A program made the position numbers and the translations under genes. The notes below the pieces were generated by a model, which made no database searches, had not been told where the DNA came from, and worked only from the letters and a program-made list of their open reading frames with translations. A stretch of DNA of 64,000 nucleotides from Pelobates cultripes (taxonomy: Eukaryota > Chordata > Amphibia > Anura > Pelobatidae). The stretch spans positions 67,925,806 through 67,989,805 of the forward strand of contig OW240924.1 in NCBI GenBank assembly GCA_933207985.1. The letters run 5' to 3'. Below, piece after piece: positions 1-10,000 of this stretch; within the stretch, counting starts at the first letter, position 1; every line of letters starts with the position of its first letter.

Positions 1-1160
1 TATTTATGCAGTCTGACAAACATGTGGGAGTGACAATGGACTTCAGATTCAGACTTGCATTCAATAAATGCCAATTTCGCTGTGGATAGTATGTGCTAAA
101 GGAATGATAAAAAAATATCTAATTTTGTTGGACCTGGTATTAAAAGTGAATACATTTGTGAATATTATTTCATATTCCTTTGTTTGTTTGGTTGTCCAGT
201 TGTGCACACTGTGTCAATGCTTGGCCAGGCTAGAGCAAGAAGCACACAATCACTATGTCACAAGGTTTTTCACTTTGCCATTAAAAGATATTCTGCTATT
301 TCAGTTGTATTCGTCTGTCCCGTTAGTAAATTAGGAAAGCCTAAACTATTACCCAATGTTTTGTATCATGTGTATTTATGGCACTTACATTAGGAAGTTT
401 AATGTTCTTTATGGTAAAACAAAACTCCCAGTTCCATAAGAACTTAAGCTCATTTACATTGTAAAGGGGAACAGGAGTATCTCTCCCTTTCCAGGGTTAA
501 ACGGTACGTACTATTTCTCTCAATGGACAGTAAGTGATTTACTGAGAGTGTATCACCAGCAACCTGAGTAAACTTGTTTTTTGAAGAGTGTTTCTTTAAG
601 ATCCATCATTCTATATCTGTTGCCATAGTCTATTTATGTTAGTTAATTAATTAACTGTGTGTTTGTGCGTGTATATATATAGATTGGTGATGATTATTTT
701 ATACTTTTTAAACATGTGTTTGCGTAACATATATCTCTGAAATAAAACCTAACAACTCATGGGTGTTCTGTGAAAAATAACACAAAACACATATAACCAT
801 CTATAGTCATGATTACGTACTACTACAAGTTAATAAATGTAGTTCAATGCTTCTCTAGGAGACGAGGAGGCCCTCACATCCTTGCCCAAATCGAGAGACA
901 AAGAGTACCCTATCAGCTGTCTGACTGAAAGCTGGGAGGGTGCAACTTAACAGCCAATTTTGTTTGTGTATGGAGTGTCCCGTTTATGTGATCTGTGAAC
1001 TGTTATCCTTCCTTGTGGTGCTATTTCCCTGTCCTTATTATGTCTATATTTACCATGTGTGTGTCTACTATTGTGCGCACTGTGAGATGTGTGCACATCA
1101 GTATAGTTTAACATGGATTTGTATGAGCTATATGCTATGCTGTAATGAAACCCCTGCACT
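1..1160. other. AT-rich intergenic DNA, no gene seen
   Basis: No recognisable coding region, RNA gene or repeat family. Open frames here are short and show no domain. A short TA-rich tract lies near 671-682. Confidence 0.6.
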
Positions 1161-1360
1161 TGTGACATCACAGGAAGTGAAGCACTAGTTTGTGACATCA
1201 CAGGAAGTGAGGCACTACTTTCTGACATCAAAGGAAGTAAGGCACTACTTTGTGACATTACAGGAAGTGAAGCACTACTGTGTAACATCACAGGAAGTAA
1301 AATACATCTTTATAACATCACAGGAAGTAAAGCACTACTTTGTGACATTACATGAAATGG
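1161..1360 (+). repeat. 30-bp minisatellite, about 6.7 copies
   Basis: Units of exactly 30 bp begin at 1161, 1191, 1221, 1251, 1281, 1311 and 1341; the last is partial. The consensus starts TGTGACATCACAGGAAGTGA. AGGAAGT is kept in all six full units, while the segment after it varies more. Each unit pairs a CRE-like TGACATCA with an ETS-like AGGAAGT core, so the array could bind factors; that is inference only. The short minus-strand frame across it is a by-product of the 30-bp (10-codon) period. Confidence 0.95.
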
Positions 1361-1362
1361 AA

Positions 1363-1682
1363 CAATAATGAACCTGCTGCAAGCTAAACCTTTAGTTTGT
1401 TGGCCAATTTGAAGTATGCAGTCTGAGTTATAGCAACTGTCACTATGGCTTAGCAGATAAGTTTGGTTGTGAACCATTGGGGGCTACATTTACTGAATAG
1501 ATGACTGTCGAGTTCCTTTCTAGTTTTTATCTTGGAGACATACCCATGTCTTTATTATCACTACAGGAGACTCCATCATTTGGTCTCCTATTTTATGAAG
1601 GTGTCCTATTAAATCTGTAGCTTCTATCAAGAATGTAAAGATTGGTACACCACTTGTAGCCAACATCTATGATGACGTACCA
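1363..1682. other. Intergenic DNA, nothing recognised
   Basis: No domain, repeat or structured motif is visible between the minisatellite and the Tc1-like element. Confidence 0.5.
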
Positions 1683-1699
1683 GGCCCACGTTTTTTTTT

Positions 1700-2777
1700 T
1701 TTTATATAGCAGCATTAACCTACAAATTGGATCATTTGTACATCAAGGCTAAATCTGCCCTATCTGTCAATCCACGGAGGTCTGGATTTGGAGTCACACT
1801 CAAAATTAAAGTGGAAAAATACACTACAAGCTGATCCAACTTTGATGTAATGTCCTTAAAACAAGTCAAAATGAGGCTCAGTAGTGTGTGTGGCCTCCAC
1901 GTGCCTGTATGACCTCCCTACAATGCCTGTTCATGCTCCTGATGAGGTGGCGGATGGTCTCCTGAGGGATCTCCTCCGAGACCTGGACTAAAGCATCTGC
2001 CAACTCCTGGACAGTCTGTGGTGCAATGTGATGTTGGTGGATGGAGCGAGACATGATGTCCCAGATGTGCTCAATTGGATTCAGGTCTGGGGAATGGGCG
2101 GGCCAGTCCATAGCATCAATGCCTTCGTCTTACAGGAACTGCTGACACACTCCAGCCACATGAGGTCTAGCATTGTCTTGCATTAGGAGGAACACAGGGC
2201 AAACCGCACCAGCATATGGTCTCACAAGGGGTCTGAGGATCTCATCTCAGTACCTAATCTCACACGTGCTCAGTGTGAACCAGCTTTCATCTGTGAAGAG
2301 TAAAGGGCACCAGTGGTGAATTTGCCAATCTTGGTGTTCTCTGGCAAATGCCAAACGTCCTGCACAGTGTTGGGCTGTAAGCACAACCCCTACCTGTTGA
2401 TGTCGGGCCCTTATACCACCCTCATGGAGTCTGTGTCTGACCATTTGAGCAGACACATGCACATTTGTGGCCTGCTGGAGGTCATTTTGCAGGGCTCTGA
2501 CAGTGCTCCTCCTGTTCCTCCTTGCACAAAGGTGGAGGTAGCGGTCCTGCTGCTGTGTTGTTGCCCTCCTACAGCCTCCTCCACGTCTCCTGATGTACTG
2601 GCCTGTCTCTTGGTAGCGCCTCTGTGCTCTGGACACTACGCTGACAGACACAGAAAACCTTCTTGCCACAGCTCGCATTGATGTGCCATCCTGGATGAGC
2701 TGCATTACCTGAGCCACTTGTGTGGGTTGCAGACTCCGTCTCATGCTACCACTAGAGTGAAAGCACCGCCAGCATTC
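1700..2777 (-). mobile_element. Tc1/mariner-superfamily DNA transposon, defective
   Basis: The element reads on the minus strand: helix-turn-helix half near 2744, catalytic C-terminal end near 1878, then about 180 bp of 3' non-coding DNA. The right edge stops where the palindrome at 2778 begins, so the 5' end is truncated or replaced. I could not identify intact terminal inverted repeats, and the left edge is approximate. The transposase is described separately. Confidence 0.85.
1878..2744 (-). pseudogene. Tc1-like transposase pseudogene
   Basis: This encoded a cut-and-paste DDE transposase acting on Tc1-type terminal repeats in the nucleus. The N-terminal half begins at an ATG at 2744-2742 (MRRSLQPTQ) and carries a helix-turn-helix region ([20 protein letters not shown]). 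It reaches the first catalytic Asp in [11 protein letters not shown] near 2300. The C-terminal half keeps QDNARPH (second Asp) and SPDLNPIE (catalytic Glu), and ends at TGA 1880-1878. Compared with the family, the roughly 70 residues between the first and second Asp are largely missing at about 2258-2265, and reading enters a stop just after the join. A further in-frame stop (TAA, 2132-2130) separates the second Asp from the Glu. The gene is therefore dead. Family identity is firm; the exact size of the deletion is inferred from family memory. Confidence 0.92.
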
Positions 2778-2859
2778 AAAAAATCGACGTTTCGACCCAC
2801 CCGGGGTCTTTATCAAGATCTTGATAAAGACCCCGGGTGGGTCGAAACGTCGATTTTTT
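2778..2859. repeat. Perfect 82-bp palindrome (PLE-type fold-back)
   Basis: Arms 2778-2818 and 2819-2859 are exact reverse complements with no spacer; the centre is AAGATCTT. The right arm contains GACCC CGGGT GGGTC GAAAC GTC, resembling stem II and the GAAA strand of a hammerhead ribozyme. The CTGANGA strand is degenerate (TTGATAA). Such sequences fit the terminal repeats of Penelope-like elements. It directly abuts the truncated Tc1-like element. Confidence 0.9.
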
Positions 2860-3055
2860 TTTGCACAGACTATGCTTTGGTAAGCATTCAATAAAAAAGC
2901 TTGTTTTTTATTTATGAAGTCCTAGTGTGCTCCCTTCATCTACCTTGTTATACATCTAACGCGGGATGCACCTAGGCAGGATAATATTTTTTTGAAAGCC
3001 CAGTAATAGGAGGAGTGCCTAGCTACTTGTTTTGTGTATATATATATATATATAT
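2860..3055. other. Unassigned repeat-like spacer with TA microsatellite
   Basis: This lies between two fold-backs. It is probably Penelope-like terminal DNA, judged by position only. An alternating TA tract covers about 3037-3056. Confidence 0.4.
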
Positions 3056-3113
3056 ATTTATACAAAAATGAAAATAATACTGGCACTCTAGGTCTTCCAA
3101 AGATCGTTAGTTT

Positions 3114-3235
3114 ATTGTAAATCAATCCAGAGGGTCAACGTTTCAGCTCCCGTTTGGAGCTTTCATCAGGACACATCACCTGATGAAAGCTCCAAACGGG
3201 AGCTGAAACGTTGACCCTCTGGATTGATTTACAAT
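3114..3235. repeat. 57-bp perfect inverted repeat, 8-bp loop
   Basis: Arms 3114-3170 and 3179-3235 are exact reverse complements separated by ACACATCA. The transcript of either strand would form a 57-bp hairpin. Each arm contains a hammerhead-like core pointing away from the centre. Confidence 0.97.
3179..3216 (+). ncRNA. Hammerhead-ribozyme-like motif (probably degenerate)
   Basis: CTGATGA at 3180-3186 is followed by AGCTCC (3188-3193), a loop, GGAGCT (3199-3204) and GAAAC (3205-3209). This is the order of a type I hammerhead: conserved core, stem II, GAAA, short stem III. One unpaired A (3187) sits between core and stem II, and the sequence after GAAAC (GTTGAC) does not give the usual U16.1-H17 step, so activity is doubtful. 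A mirror copy lies on the minus strand at 3133-3170. Confidence 0.5.
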
Positions 3236-3913
3236 TTATTTATTTATTTATTATTGCTATTTATAAAGCGCACACAGATTCCGCAGCGCTGTACAATTAG
3301 TTGAGAAACGTGCAATATACACAAACAAATACAAGAGGTAAGAGAGCCCTGCCCGTAAGCTGATATCTAGCCATTGGAGCTCTTTTATACAAAGTGCTTA
3401 GCTAGATGGCCCGTGAGCTTACAATCTAAAGGATACCAGGGGGATTTGAGACAAGAGGTAGCAGGGGAAGTTTGGAGGTGATGGCTGAAAGAGTTAACAG
3501 AGAAGCAGCTATTGTTAAGATGTTAGGTGAATGAAGAGGTAATTGGGTGAGAATCTCAAACTGCTGGAGGAGCATGCTATATATTTAAGGGGAGCCTGGG
3601 TGGGTGGGAAGTGGGGAGAAAAAAAATGCAGTCTTCACTGAGTTGATTGTGAAGTGAGGCCTGAGGAATAGAGATAGAACAGTCATATGAAGGTGTTTAC
3701 GACTGGGGAGGGGAAAAGGAGAGTGTAAGAGGGGGGTGGGGGGGCAGAGTAGGCATGTGCTATAAACTATTGAAAAGTTTAGCAACCAAATTCTATCACC
3801 CAAAATATTAATAACTGTCTACATGAAATATTGGTCAGAAACATTAAATGACAGTGGTACACACTGCATGCACATAACATTACAGTGGCAAACTACAGGT
3901 ATAAATTGTAACA
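3236..3913 (-). mobile_element. L2-type LINE 3' end inserted in the PLE fold-back
   Basis: The left edge is a (TTTA)n tail followed by TATTGCTATTTATAAAGCGC and CGCAGCGCTGTACAA, the characteristic 3' untranslated end of vertebrate L2 elements read in reverse. ACAAT occurs at both borders (3231-3235 and 3914-3918), a plausible 5-bp target duplication. The insertion interrupts a continuous inverted repeat, so it is younger than that fold-back. No ORF2 is retained. The part after about 3600 is less certain to be L2. Confidence 0.75.
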
Positions 3914-4069
3914 ACAATAAACCAATGTTCTTTGGAAGACCTAGAGTGCCGTTATTATTTCATTTTTGTATATTGCATTTTGACTGGGCACCAGGCAATA
4001 TTAATATATATAGTTGGAGTGCTGGAATTTCAATTTATCGCTATATATATTTATAGATATATAAATGCC

Positions 4070-4170
4070 AATATACCAGAATATTAAAGTATACAATGAT
4101 ACCTTTTTTTCGGACTAACATAATATTTTAAAGACAAGCTTTTGAGAGTTTTCCTCTCTTCTTCAGGTCT
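4070..4170 (-). mobile_element. Penelope-like terminal fragment with hammerhead-like motif
   Basis: On the minus strand, CTGAAGA (4166-4160) is followed by GAGAG and CTCTC (stem II), then AAAAGCTTGTC (4141-4131). This matches the order of a type I hammerhead with the conserved G12 changed to A. The family with CTGAAGA, short GAGAG/CTCTC stem and AAGCTTGTC is, to my knowledge, widespread in fish and frogs. No protein remains. Confidence 0.5.
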
Positions 4171-4204
4171 GAAGCAATACAGATCAATCTGATCAGTTCT
4201 TTTT

Positions 4205-4240
4205 ATATATATATATATATATATACATATATATATAATT
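4205..4240. repeat. TA dinucleotide microsatellite
   Basis: Alternating TA with two CA interruptions, next to the PLE fragment. Confidence 0.9.
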
Positions 4241-5080
4241 ATACATCCATTGTTGTTTTGAATGATTTTAACCTAAAAACAGCAGATGGTAGTTCATCTT
4301 CTCATTGGTGTACAGTTAATTCACACACAGATTTGTTTGTCTTAGAAATTCTAAACTACTCAGCGGCACAGCAATGCAGAGACAGATGGCAGTGGACTGC
4401 GAGGAGCAGAGAAGTGTCTAGTGAAAACAAAAGGGACACAAAGTTGTCCACCGGGCCAAGAGATGCTTGGAGGTGGTGAGAAGATGCAAGACAGAAGGTG
4501 CTAAAGATGATCTGTCAAATAGGTGCAATGTATTATGTACTGAAGATATTTTTTTTTTCCTTTAACCCGTTCGTTTTGTCAGTTGTAATGGAATGGAGGA
4601 TTCTTGAGTGCAAATCTACAAGAAATACACATTGAAGCTGTGATTAATATGTGTTTTTGTTTATACAGGCTTATGTTTCTTCTACAAATTATAAACAAGC
4701 ACAAACGCGGCTTAGGTTGCTTGTTATTGTTGTAGTAATGACATAGCCTATTTCTTTTTTACTCACATCATCAGTAAATGCTGGTTGATCTTTTGTAGAG
4801 CAGAAAAGTATAACCTGTTTTTTAAAGTATGAACCTGTTCCGAGGAACTAGATATAGCAAGTACAATAATAATAACAAAACATAACCTAAAAAAGGGCTT
4901 ATGAATACATGCCAGCCAAGAGTTATGGGAGTTTGAGCGCAGGGCTTATTTCTGTAAGAACAAAATGTACTATCATAAAAAACATTAAAAGGACACGGTC
5001 AACTTGGAAAACCAAGTTCTGAGTATAAAAAGTAGGATTCTTATTTTTTTTTTAAAATAAATTGTATGTCTTTCTGTTGT
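4241..5080. other. Intergenic DNA, nothing recognised
   Basis: No domain or repeat family seen. The longest open frames are about 70 codons with no recognisable product. Confidence 0.5.
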
Positions 5081-5460
5081 GGACAAAAATATTAACCCAA
5101 GTCATAACTACAATCAGCATTATTCAACTTTCTATGTGATTAACCTAAAATGGCCGCTAGGGAGTTTCCTTCTTGACATCGACTAACACCCTCATTAACA
5201 AGATGGCGCTGGAATCTGGGGGAGACCTCCAAGATACCAGGGACATCACACCCGGTAGGAAGAGAACTAAATAAACCACTTAACACCTAACCAATTATTG
5301 ATGTATTATTCCATGTTATCTCTGACAATGCTTATGATGTAATATAAGGGACATGCCGTCCCCTCAGAATAAACATTCCTCAAGTTTTTCATTAACCCGA
5401 AACTTGTCTGGTGTGAATTACTTTAGGAGCGTGCACGCATTACTGCTTTAATTTGGCCGG
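5081..5460 (+). mobile_element. Degenerate LTR (probable old retroelement)
   Basis: The right half has the promoter and poly(A) order of an LTR: a TATA-like AATATAAGGG at about 5341-5350, an AATAAA at 5368-5373, then a U5-like stretch ending near 5450. GGCCGGGGGCA at 5455-5465 could be a primer-binding-site remnant. The left half carries two YY1-like motifs, AAAATGGCCGC (about 5147-5157) and AAGATGGCGC (about 5200-5209). I could not define TG/CA ends or a target duplication, so the borders are approximate and the family is unknown. Confidence 0.5.
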
Positions 5461-5465
5461 GGGCA

Positions 5466-6292
5466 GATACGTAAGATAATCAATTTATTGATTGATTTCC
5501 ACATCACTTTCCATTCACCCTCAGCCCATCTATATTTAGTGTGAATCATCGGGTTACTTGTTTAGCATTTGATGCCTTACTTTTACCCATGGAAAAAAAA
5601 CATTACGTTTTATTTTTTAAGTCTAAAAAGAATCTGCTATTTGACTTCACATTCTCTTTCTGAACTGGCATAAAATGTACATTCTATGAAAAGTATACTT
5701 GAGGGTGCATATCTCATTCAAATGAAGAAAAAAGGGAAATAAAATCGCCATGTCTCTAAATAGCTTTCTTTTGCAGATTTTTTTTTTTTTTCCAGTGGAT
5801 TTGATCTGCGTTCTCTGATATTAAACCATGGAATCAATGGCAAAAAAAACTAAATTTTCCTGTTATAAACCGCCAGGGCTTCCATTCATTTTACTGTTCT
5901 ATCCATGTATCCCTTAGCGTGAGCAGCTTACATTCATTCCTATTAGAGAAATGCCACATATACACAGTAGTATGGATACTAAAGTATTATATGTATGCTG
6001 ACTGCTGCCTCTTGAACGAAACAAATATAGTGTCAGGCAGGAAGGAAGACTTTAAATAGGAGAAAATGGTTTGCCTTTTACTTTTACACATTTGCTAGCA
6101 TGCCAAAAAAGCTTGGAAGTTTATGACAACGTACTGTGCATATATCATTTTAGTAAAAAAACATTATGTCTGAAATGCCTTCTTAATGAATATCTAACAC
6201 TCTAATAGTAATTATTATCTTTTAACTTTGATACTAAGGGTTGTTGAAGTAGTTAATTTGCCTGTCAGTCATTGCCTGTGCAGTGTTTCACC
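5466..6292. other. Intergenic DNA, nothing recognised
   Basis: Single-copy-looking AT-rich DNA. A pyrimidine tract ending in CCAG near 5794 looks like a splice acceptor, but no donor or open frame follows it. Confidence 0.5.
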
Positions 6293-6617
6293 TTAAAGGG
6301 ACACTATAGGCACCCAGACCACTTCATCTCATTGAAGTGGTCTGGATGGAGTGTCCCTGTCCCCTGCAATATTTACACTAAATGGTTTAGATTGCCTCTA
6401 ATGGTGCTTTCTGGCTTTTCACGTGGCAGTTGCATTAGGTTCACCCACACACTGACATCAGAGGAGGCGGAGCGGAACCAGCGCAGAGGAACCTGGCTGC
6501 TGGAATCAGGTAAGTATTTACAGGGTTATTTAACCTTTTCATTGGCGCAAGTGGGGGGCCACGGAGCAGAGGGAGCAGAGGTAGCTTTGTATTCCTAACA
6601 CTTCAGTATTCCTTTAA
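6293..6617. mobile_element. TTAA-type MITE (Kolobok/piggyBac-like)
   Basis: TTAA at 6293-6296 and 6614-6617 flanks a 317-bp element. It begins AGGGACACTATAGGCACC and ends ACTTCAGTATTCCT; the reverse complement of the right end begins AGGAATACTGAAGTG, a decayed match to the left end. TTAA target sites and these termini fit the Kolobok-type MITEs common in frogs. It encodes no transposase. Confidence 0.85.
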
Positions 6618-6963
6618 AATGCTGCCAATTATGATATATGCATCACCAGGTTGTAGCTCCACCTCTGGATCCTGTCAATCAGCCAGCTGGAAAACTTTGT
6701 TTCCTAGTTCACTTCATCAATTGATGAATGATGAGTGGAACTGCTCTTGGGGGGTTAAATTACTTAATCCATAAATCCTTGTTGTACTTTAAAATGTTAC
6801 TTTTTTTTACGTTATTTTTAATGCATTATCTTTTATTTTAACAAATTATAAGACAACGACAAAATATACATATTCAATTACCTATAGACATTTGCATCAG
6901 TTTAGTTACAATAGATATGCTCTTTAATATAAATTGGCGTTATAATGAAGCATTAGTACTTCT
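6618..6963. other. Intergenic DNA, nothing recognised
   Basis: AT-rich spacer between two small DNA elements. Confidence 0.5.
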
Positions 6964-7041
6964 TTAACCCCTTAAGGACACATGACGTGTGACATATCAC
7001 GATTCCCTTTTATTCCACAAGTTTGGTCCTTAAGGGGTTAA
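6964..7041. mobile_element. Short palindromic MITE with TTAACCCC ends
   Basis: This is a 78-bp unit. TTAACCCCTTAAGGAC at 6964-6979 is the exact reverse complement of 7026-7041. It is the same class of element as 40162-40360. Confidence 0.85.
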
Positions 7042-10000
7042 GCACTTTTCAGATTTACTGCCTTTTTTTAAAACCAAAAACATCCTTTTGCATAGAGAGT
7101 TTTAGTTAATCTGTCTGGAGAATGATTTATATTTTTAACTGGAAAGGATTTTGTAAGTAATCTAAATTGATGGCCAATGAGAAAGGTTCATAATATGTCT
7201 ATCAGTGCAATTTATTTTGTTTTGTTATCTGTAATATTACATAATAACATTGAGTTTGCGTACTGCACGACATTTTGTGACTCCATAGGTAAAAAATATT
7301 ATTTAATAATGATAATTGGGTTATTGACTAAACAATAAATATTTAGTGAATTAAACCTGATGGCAAAATTTAGTCAAAAACAGCTGAATTGTAAAAATTC
7401 TCCACCTCCAATTTAGTGAAAATCATGGCTCTGATATTGTATATTGTAGTCTAGATTTTGCCATCCGGAATTAATGAGATACAATTCTGTTTAGTGAATA
7501 CTCCGGTTAAAACTAAATACGTCAAATTAAAGCTATAATAGTGGCATATGTTAAATATTCTGATTTCAGCCACATTTTATACCCATTTACGCAAAATTCA
7601 GTTTTCTTTTGGTTTTTTAAATTCCAATGCCTGATGACATTAAAAATTCTTTGCGTTCTCCATATCTAAACCTCCCTTCTTCTCCTTGAAATTGTTGAAA
7701 GTATCTAAGTCAAGGCAAGTAGAAAGCAAAAAGTATTTGCTTGATAAACACGTATTAGTTAAAAGCCCAGCTGACATTTCATTTCTAACAATTCACCCAC
7801 CAGTGAGTCCAAAAAAACCTTTACTCTTGGCATTGCCACGGTTCGTAAAAAGAAATATATAAATTATCACATTTTCTTTCAAATTATGTTGTAATAATCT
7901 GTAAAAAGCCTTTATAAATACGGCAGGCTTTAACAGAAAATATACAAATTGTCTCCTGCTTTAATTTCATCACTGGAGTGATATTTAGCAAGTGAAGTGT
8001 GCTATCATATTGTTCCAACGTTAAATGACTTTTATACAAATGAACAGGTTTCCACAGCTTTCTGGTACTGGGAGAAATGCATTTCACCGTGTATGTCAGC
8101 TGTAAACACATCTCATTCGTCCCGGAATAGTGATGCTGTTTTTATCCACAATGGCTGCTCAGATGCCACTTTAATGAATGGGTAGAGGTTAGGGAGCCGT
8201 TAAGAATAAATTTACTCCTCACCCACGTTTGATAAACGGATGAAATAACTCACACATCTATTAGGACTTGAAATTCCGTTAAGCTGCTGTAGAAGAGACG
8301 CCTAAGGAAGCAATTGGAATGTAGGTGGAGATAAAACAGGAAATGAATCTTGTGTCATTTCCTGCCCTATCTTCACTTTTATTTATTGGAAATTCTGTTC
8401 AGCCTAATGAGTAAATGCCTTTGCGTTGTGTTAATACACTATTAGAGTAGTTTGTTTCTTTGTTGTGCTACTAAACTTTATCTGTAGGCCCGGTTTTCTT
8501 ACTTAGTATATTACAGAGCAACTAATTGAGGTTTGTAATTGAACATCCACATTGTGCCACACTGTTCGCGAAACTCAGCATGACAATTTACATTTGTTTG
8601 TTTTGTTTCTCGTTTTGGCGCCTGCAAAATGTCAATGAGAAAATAATAATTCATGAGGCAGCTGTAGTGAATTAGAATTTCTGATGCAGGAAAGGACCCG
8701 TAGGCAGCTTAGTTAACGCATGTACGTGAAGCACGAAAACACGGTTTTACAATGAGCAACCTTGGATCCCAGATTCCCCCTTATTTTGCCTCTACGCTGA
8801 GTTTAGCTTCTTCGTATTTCTACACCTCTGTCAATTAGTCCCTTAAAAACACAGGCGTCTTTTCACTTTACTTGGAACATCAAACTAAATAGTGTATTTA
8901 GTACTAATGATGTGAGATGCTGTTTCGTGATCAGTATATACTGCTAGCTAATGACCTGAATGCATGTCAGTGGGATTGCAACCCTCCGTAGGAGAGGGAT
9001 TTCCAAGAAAATGTTACATTTGAGGTTAATTGTATTACCCAGTTACACCTCATCATCCACATGCACGGAATTGGCATCATATGAGCTTTTTTTGTTCATT
9101 CAGTATACCTATATACACTTAAAGGGCTGAATGTAGGCAGCTCAGGGAAAAATACACATATTAATTTTACTCATAAAAAAACTCTTAGGCTGGTTTCCTA
9201 ATATAAGCTATCTATTGTGCCCCGATATCAACACATAATTAGTAGTGTGTACCATATAACACAAACTCCACCAGACAAAGTTTCCTGGCACGCAGGCACG
9301 TAATTTACTTTTAAAAGACATATCTGTGTTGATTCTTTCAGCTTATTGGTTGGTGAAAGATCACACTTGGTTAATGGACCAACAACAACATCTAATCAAA
9401 CTGGTTTATAGTTTAATTTCTTCAATTGCCAGCCCCCCACACTCCCCCCTTTCCAAGTTACAGCAAAAGTTAGTACTATAATGCTAGGTCATAATAAGAT
9501 CTGTTCAGTTCCTCATGTGAAAGAGGAGAATGGTATATAAAAACAAAGTATTGTGATGACCTATATGGACACTTTCTTGGCATAAGTATTTTTGGCCTTT
9601 GTGCCCAATGAGTGTTTTGGCAAACTAAAGCTGTTAGACCATGATAAAATACAAAAATAATGGATTCTTCTTGACATCTCCAAGACTTTTATAAGGTACT
9701 TGTAACAATCTTTGTGTTGTGCTAAGGACTATGTCCACTTCCCATTTTCTTCAACATCCCTGAGATAATCAAGGTATTAAAATATGGTGTTGGGTCCCAT
9801 AGAGTGGATGTTGCCTACCCACCTGCCAACATGCACTGATGAAGAGATTGCACAACATCTTATTAGCTGTAATGTTAAGCTAACAGAAAAACGGGCAAAC
9901 ACAGTCTCTCAAAATGCACAACCACTATTTAATTCCATTAGGAGACCATTAAATGGAAATTTGCATTTGTAAATGTGCAAAAATGAAAATGTGCAGAATG

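Larger units (their letters stand above)
3056..3975. mobile_element. Penelope-like fold-back, split by an L2 insertion
   Basis: Segment 3060-3170 is the inverse of 3179-3235 followed by about 3914-3975. The outer parts share GGAAGACCTAGAGTGCC in opposite orientation (3082-3106 versus 3927-3952), and the inner parts are the 57-bp hairpin arms. If 3236-3913 (an L2 fragment) is removed, the inverted repeat becomes about 110 bp per arm around an 8-bp loop. Head-to-head or tail-to-tail terminal repeats are known for Penelope-like elements. No coding sequence remains, so the class call is inference from the hammerhead-like core and this architecture. Confidence 0.65.

Noticed and set aside
2313..2681. 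122-codon plus-strand frame
   Set aside because: It lies antisense to the Tc1-like transposase, whose minus-strand frame carries the real motifs.
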